Below are positions 61,201 through 64,000 of a stretch of DNA of 64,000 nucleotides, one piece after another. How positions within the stretch are numbered: the first letter of the stretch is position 1; every line of letters starts with the position of its first letter. A program made the position numbers and the translations under genes. Where the stretch lies: positions 9,238,001 through 9,302,000 of the forward strand of contig CM034106.1 of the NCBI GenBank assembly GCA_019914945.1, written 5' to 3'. Source of the stretch: Typha latifolia. Its lineage: Eukaryota > Streptophyta > Magnoliopsida > Poales > Typhaceae. The notes under the pieces are model-generated. The model saw only the letters and a program-made list of their open reading frames with translations. It ran no database searches and was not told the DNA's origin.

Positions 61201-62133
61201 TCAAAGTGATATTCTTCCAAAATTGCCAAGTTAGTGAGCTCAAATGACCTTCGGGGTCATGTAATTTTTTTTATATGTATACCCCTCCAAAAATTTCATA
61301 TTTGAATAAAATACTCTCCAAATTTGAGGCATCTAATAGATGAAATAATAAAGATGCATCATTTGAGACCAATATATCCACACAAAAAAAAAGAAAAAGG
61401 TTTTAAGAGGTACTCTTGCAAAAGAAACCAAATGGCACCAGGGATGTACCTCTAAATATAAATAAGTGATTTGAGAGGGGGATACATGCAAAAAAAAAAA
61501 AAACTAGTAAACATAGGAGGAGGGAGGGTCTAAATATAATATGTTATAATATCTGTAGCTGAATTGACTAAGTCAAATAGGGAATCAACTGGGCATCATA
61601 ATGATGATTCAAAGCGTAAAAACTCCTGGCATGGAGCTCCGTTCTCGGGGAAAAATTGGCCACGTCTCCAATTGACATCTAAGAGCCAGGCTGGAGGATT
61701 GTCCGCAACCTGGCAATAGACATGGCAAGCCAGGTTGGGATTCGGTGTGCTACTTGTCGGACCCAAGCAGAGTCATGATTCGAGTCTGATTCCCTTTCTT
61801 TTTCAGTGTTTTTTTTTTTAAATTTTTTGAGAGAGAGAAGTAAATGATCTGGATCTCAAAGCACTACGGCTGACACCCTCAACTCATTAGGGCTTTGAAA
61901 TTTTGGAGCTAGAAGCCAAAGCGAAGAGCCAGATGAGCTAGGGTTTGATACTTTTGTCCATGAGCTATAAGCCTATAAGCTTTGCTGACTGGGTTGAGGA
62001 AGGCATACTTATTGAACCATTTAACATGGATGGTCCTGCCTCCAAGCTTGTACGTTTTTTATTTATTTTAATTAATTTATTTTTTTAACAGCGCCATCAA
62101 GAATCATTTGTACTGTCGCAATTGATTCAAAAA

Positions 62134-62164
<31 letters not shown>

Positions 62165-63460
62165 TGAATGATTCTTTTTGGGGATAATTACTTTTACATC
62201 CTCGTAAATTATAATTATTTTTTACGTACCTACAAACGCTATGAATGATTAATATGTTTTGGAAGAAAGAGGAGTGAGAATTTACTGAAGTTCTCTTACT
62301 TTCTTATACGGTATTTTTGTCTTTTTTTTTTTTTGTCCGTGATATTAAAGAGAGAGATATTTTTAATAGTTAAGGGTCTGTGACAAAAAAAAAATAGAAG
62401 GTCTAAGTCAAAAATATTTGCCTAAATATATGAATATGAACAAAATTTTTTAAATAATATTTTTCTATAGTTTATAAGTTTAAATTAGAAAATTTTCTTT
62501 TATGACGGTTACGACAAATGTGTTGTGATCAAAGTTAGCATATTGTGGTTCATTTTAACTACAGAATTGACTCAATTATTCAATCAATTATTAGGAGTGA
62601 TGTAGCGTCATTGTTCGGTCTAAAACATATAACTCTTAAATCATCAAATAAAAATTATATATATTTTATTTTAAAAATAATAGATTATATGTAATTTTCG
62701 TATTTTAAAATGTAAAAAAATTTATTTTTCATCCGTTTCATCCTCAAATAAATAGTTCCATTAAAGATATTTAAATATTACTTTTCCCAATTTTATCTCC
62801 TTTATTATTATATATGGACAATCAAAAGAATATATTGGCCATAAATTAGAGAAATATAACAGTTTAAACTGATAGAGAATTATTTAAAAAAAAATTAAAG
62901 AGGGAACTAATTATATTATCACAATTATCAGTACTTAGTGTGACCATGTATATCCTATATAGAATCTATATAGAACTAACTGTAACTATCAATTTGTTTT
63001 GAATAAATAATCTATCCTGATTTCTACGTCAAAGATTTTTTTTTTAATTTTTTTGACACTTTTAATGGAAACCAATTTATTCTCAAGACATCCATACAAA
63101 TTTTTTTTTACTTATTAACGTCATTATTTTTATTAAGAAATATATAATTCCTTGTATAATCTTTTGCACGTCATTTGTCCGAATAGATAATAAATTTTAT
63201 TTTGTGAGATTGATTTTTTAAAAAATTAGTTCTATTTTATATAACTAATTAAATTTAGTGAGACACCAATTATTATTTTTGTAAGTGTGGATTATTTGTT
63301 GCAAAATAATAAATTATTCCAAATTTCTTATTATTCTTATAAAGGGTATTTCCGTGATTATACTATCATAAGTTAACACCCCCACTTCTCCTCGGGATTC
63401 TCGTCACCCCCGGGGTCCTATCACCTCTCGCTCTGCCAATACAACTGCTCGGTTCTGTTC
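58298..63460. other. Intergenic region before the right-edge gene
   Basis: AT-rich with no supported gene. Contains a short direct repeat (AAAGTGTGCATTCCTT at 58837 and 58864), a G-box-like CCACGTGG (60972-60979), a MITE (61264-61502, listed) and an AT microsatellite near 62142-62165. The frame at 59782-60162 (minus) looks incidental. Confidence 0.5.
61264..61502. mobile_element. Small MITE with terminal inverted repeats (~240 bp)
   Basis: The left end TTTTTTATATGTATACCCCTC pairs with the right end, whose reverse complement reads TTTTTGCATGTATCCCCCTC. There is no coding capacity. Similar ATACCCCTC phrases near 19800-20100 suggest a family in this genome. No certain target duplication. Confidence 0.5.
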
Positions 63461-63976
63461 TTCATCTTTAAAGCTGTCAGCTTTTCTCTACCTCTCTCTA
63501 AGAACCCTATTCCTCTCTCGCTCTTATAACACGACCTCTCTCCAATCCCACCTTCCGCCCTTCAAGCTTCCCTTTGCCGGCGATGGCTAAGGTTTCATTT
63601 CCCTCCTCCGCGGTCTCCTCCTACTCCGATCGCGAACCCTGGAAAGTCCTCTGATGCTTAATCCCACGGGCTCTCTTTCCGCCGAGAGAGCCGTTCTTGC
63701 GACGTAGCGGTGAGACCTCTTCTCTTGTTCTTGGTTCGAGAAGGCTGTGGAATCGATGATAGGATCGAGCTGGAGGGTGGTCTCTACTTGGTCGATTCTT
63801 TTCTTGTGATAATTGGTCCCATGAGAAGGATTTGAAAAGTTGTTGTGTGATTTGTACATGGTTTAGCAGTTTAGCTCCTTTATTTTTGTGTCAGTTTTCC
63901 TTGATTTGTTTCTTTTAATACAAGAGGGGCAGTTTTGTTAGGAAAAGTTCTCTCCTTTCGCACTTTTAGTTGCCTA
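63461..63976 (+). promoter_or_regulatory. Leader of a gene running off the right edge
   Basis: After GC- and CT-rich promoter-like sequence, an exon ends in GCG before GTGAGA (donor at 63710), and a likely acceptor CTTTTAG ends at 63969. The leader contains a 23-codon upstream frame (63583-63654, MAKVSFPSSAV onward). The transcription start is not resolved. Confidence 0.45.
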
Positions 63977-64000
63977 ATGGAGCTCGTTGATGCCTCAAAG
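63977..64000 (+). CDS. Probable start of a gene truncated by the window edge
   Basis: An ATG seven bases after a plausible acceptor opens a frame reading MELVDASK to the end of the window. Eight codons are too few to name a family, and a different downstream ATG could be the true start. Confidence 0.35.

Noticed and set aside
1..64000. tRNA, rRNA, microRNA precursor genes and CRISPR arrays
   Set aside because: No cloverleaf, rRNA core or familiar mature microRNA sequence was recognised by eye; repeats present are microsatellites or transposons, not spaced direct repeats.

Overview
This window is plant nuclear DNA. It is AT-rich, has small exons with GT-AG introns, many (GA/CT)n, (AT)n and (GT)n microsatellites, short inverted-repeat transposons and copia retrotransposon remains. 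The gene families and the form of the UDP-xylose transporter suggest an angiosperm, perhaps a non-grass monocot. The species is not determined.

Layout from left to right. 1-4.2 kb is intergenic, with a degenerate inverted-repeat element, microsatellites, a 35-base poly(A) tract and a Mutator-like non-autonomous element. 4.2-5.8 kb holds PAM16, a mitochondrial import-motor subunit in four coding exons whose first coding exon is only the start codon. 6.4-7.4 kb is a broken receptor-kinase fragment without leucine-rich repeats, followed by two long-TIR elements (7.4-8.1 and 9.2-9.7 kb). 11.9-16.0 kb is a UDP-xylose transporter gene (seven coding exons, 350 aa) with a leader intron and one apparent GC-AG intron. 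16.7-22.8 kb is intergenic repeats. 22.8-39.4 kb is an EDR2-like gene (23 coding exons, 751 aa; PH, START and EDR2_C/DUF1336). Its 8.9-kb intron 17 holds two oppositely oriented, decayed copies of one copia family, one interrupted by a solo LTR with a perfect 5-bp target duplication and the other by a hAT-like MITE with an 8-bp duplication. 39.4-47 kb is intergenic with a GC-rich, G-quadruplex-forming patch. 47-50.8 kb is an auxin response factor of the ARF10/16/18 class (699 aa) with a nearly perfect miR160 target site. 50.8-56.2 kb is intergenic with a 95-bp tandem duplication. 56.2-56.4 kb (minus strand) is UBL5. 57.3-58.3 kb is a three-exon gene for a 77-aa basic protein I do not recognise. 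The right edge (63.4-64 kb) holds the leader and probably the first codons of a gene that runs out of the window.

The genes are independent plant housekeeping or regulatory genes and share no pathway: mitochondrial import, Golgi sugar-nucleotide transport, lipid-binding defence regulation, auxin transcription control and Ubl5-assisted splicing. Exon models were built by hand from splice signals, frame continuity and remembered family similarity. The frames of PAM16, the transporter, EDR2-like, ARF and the 77-aa gene all close exactly, which supports the models.
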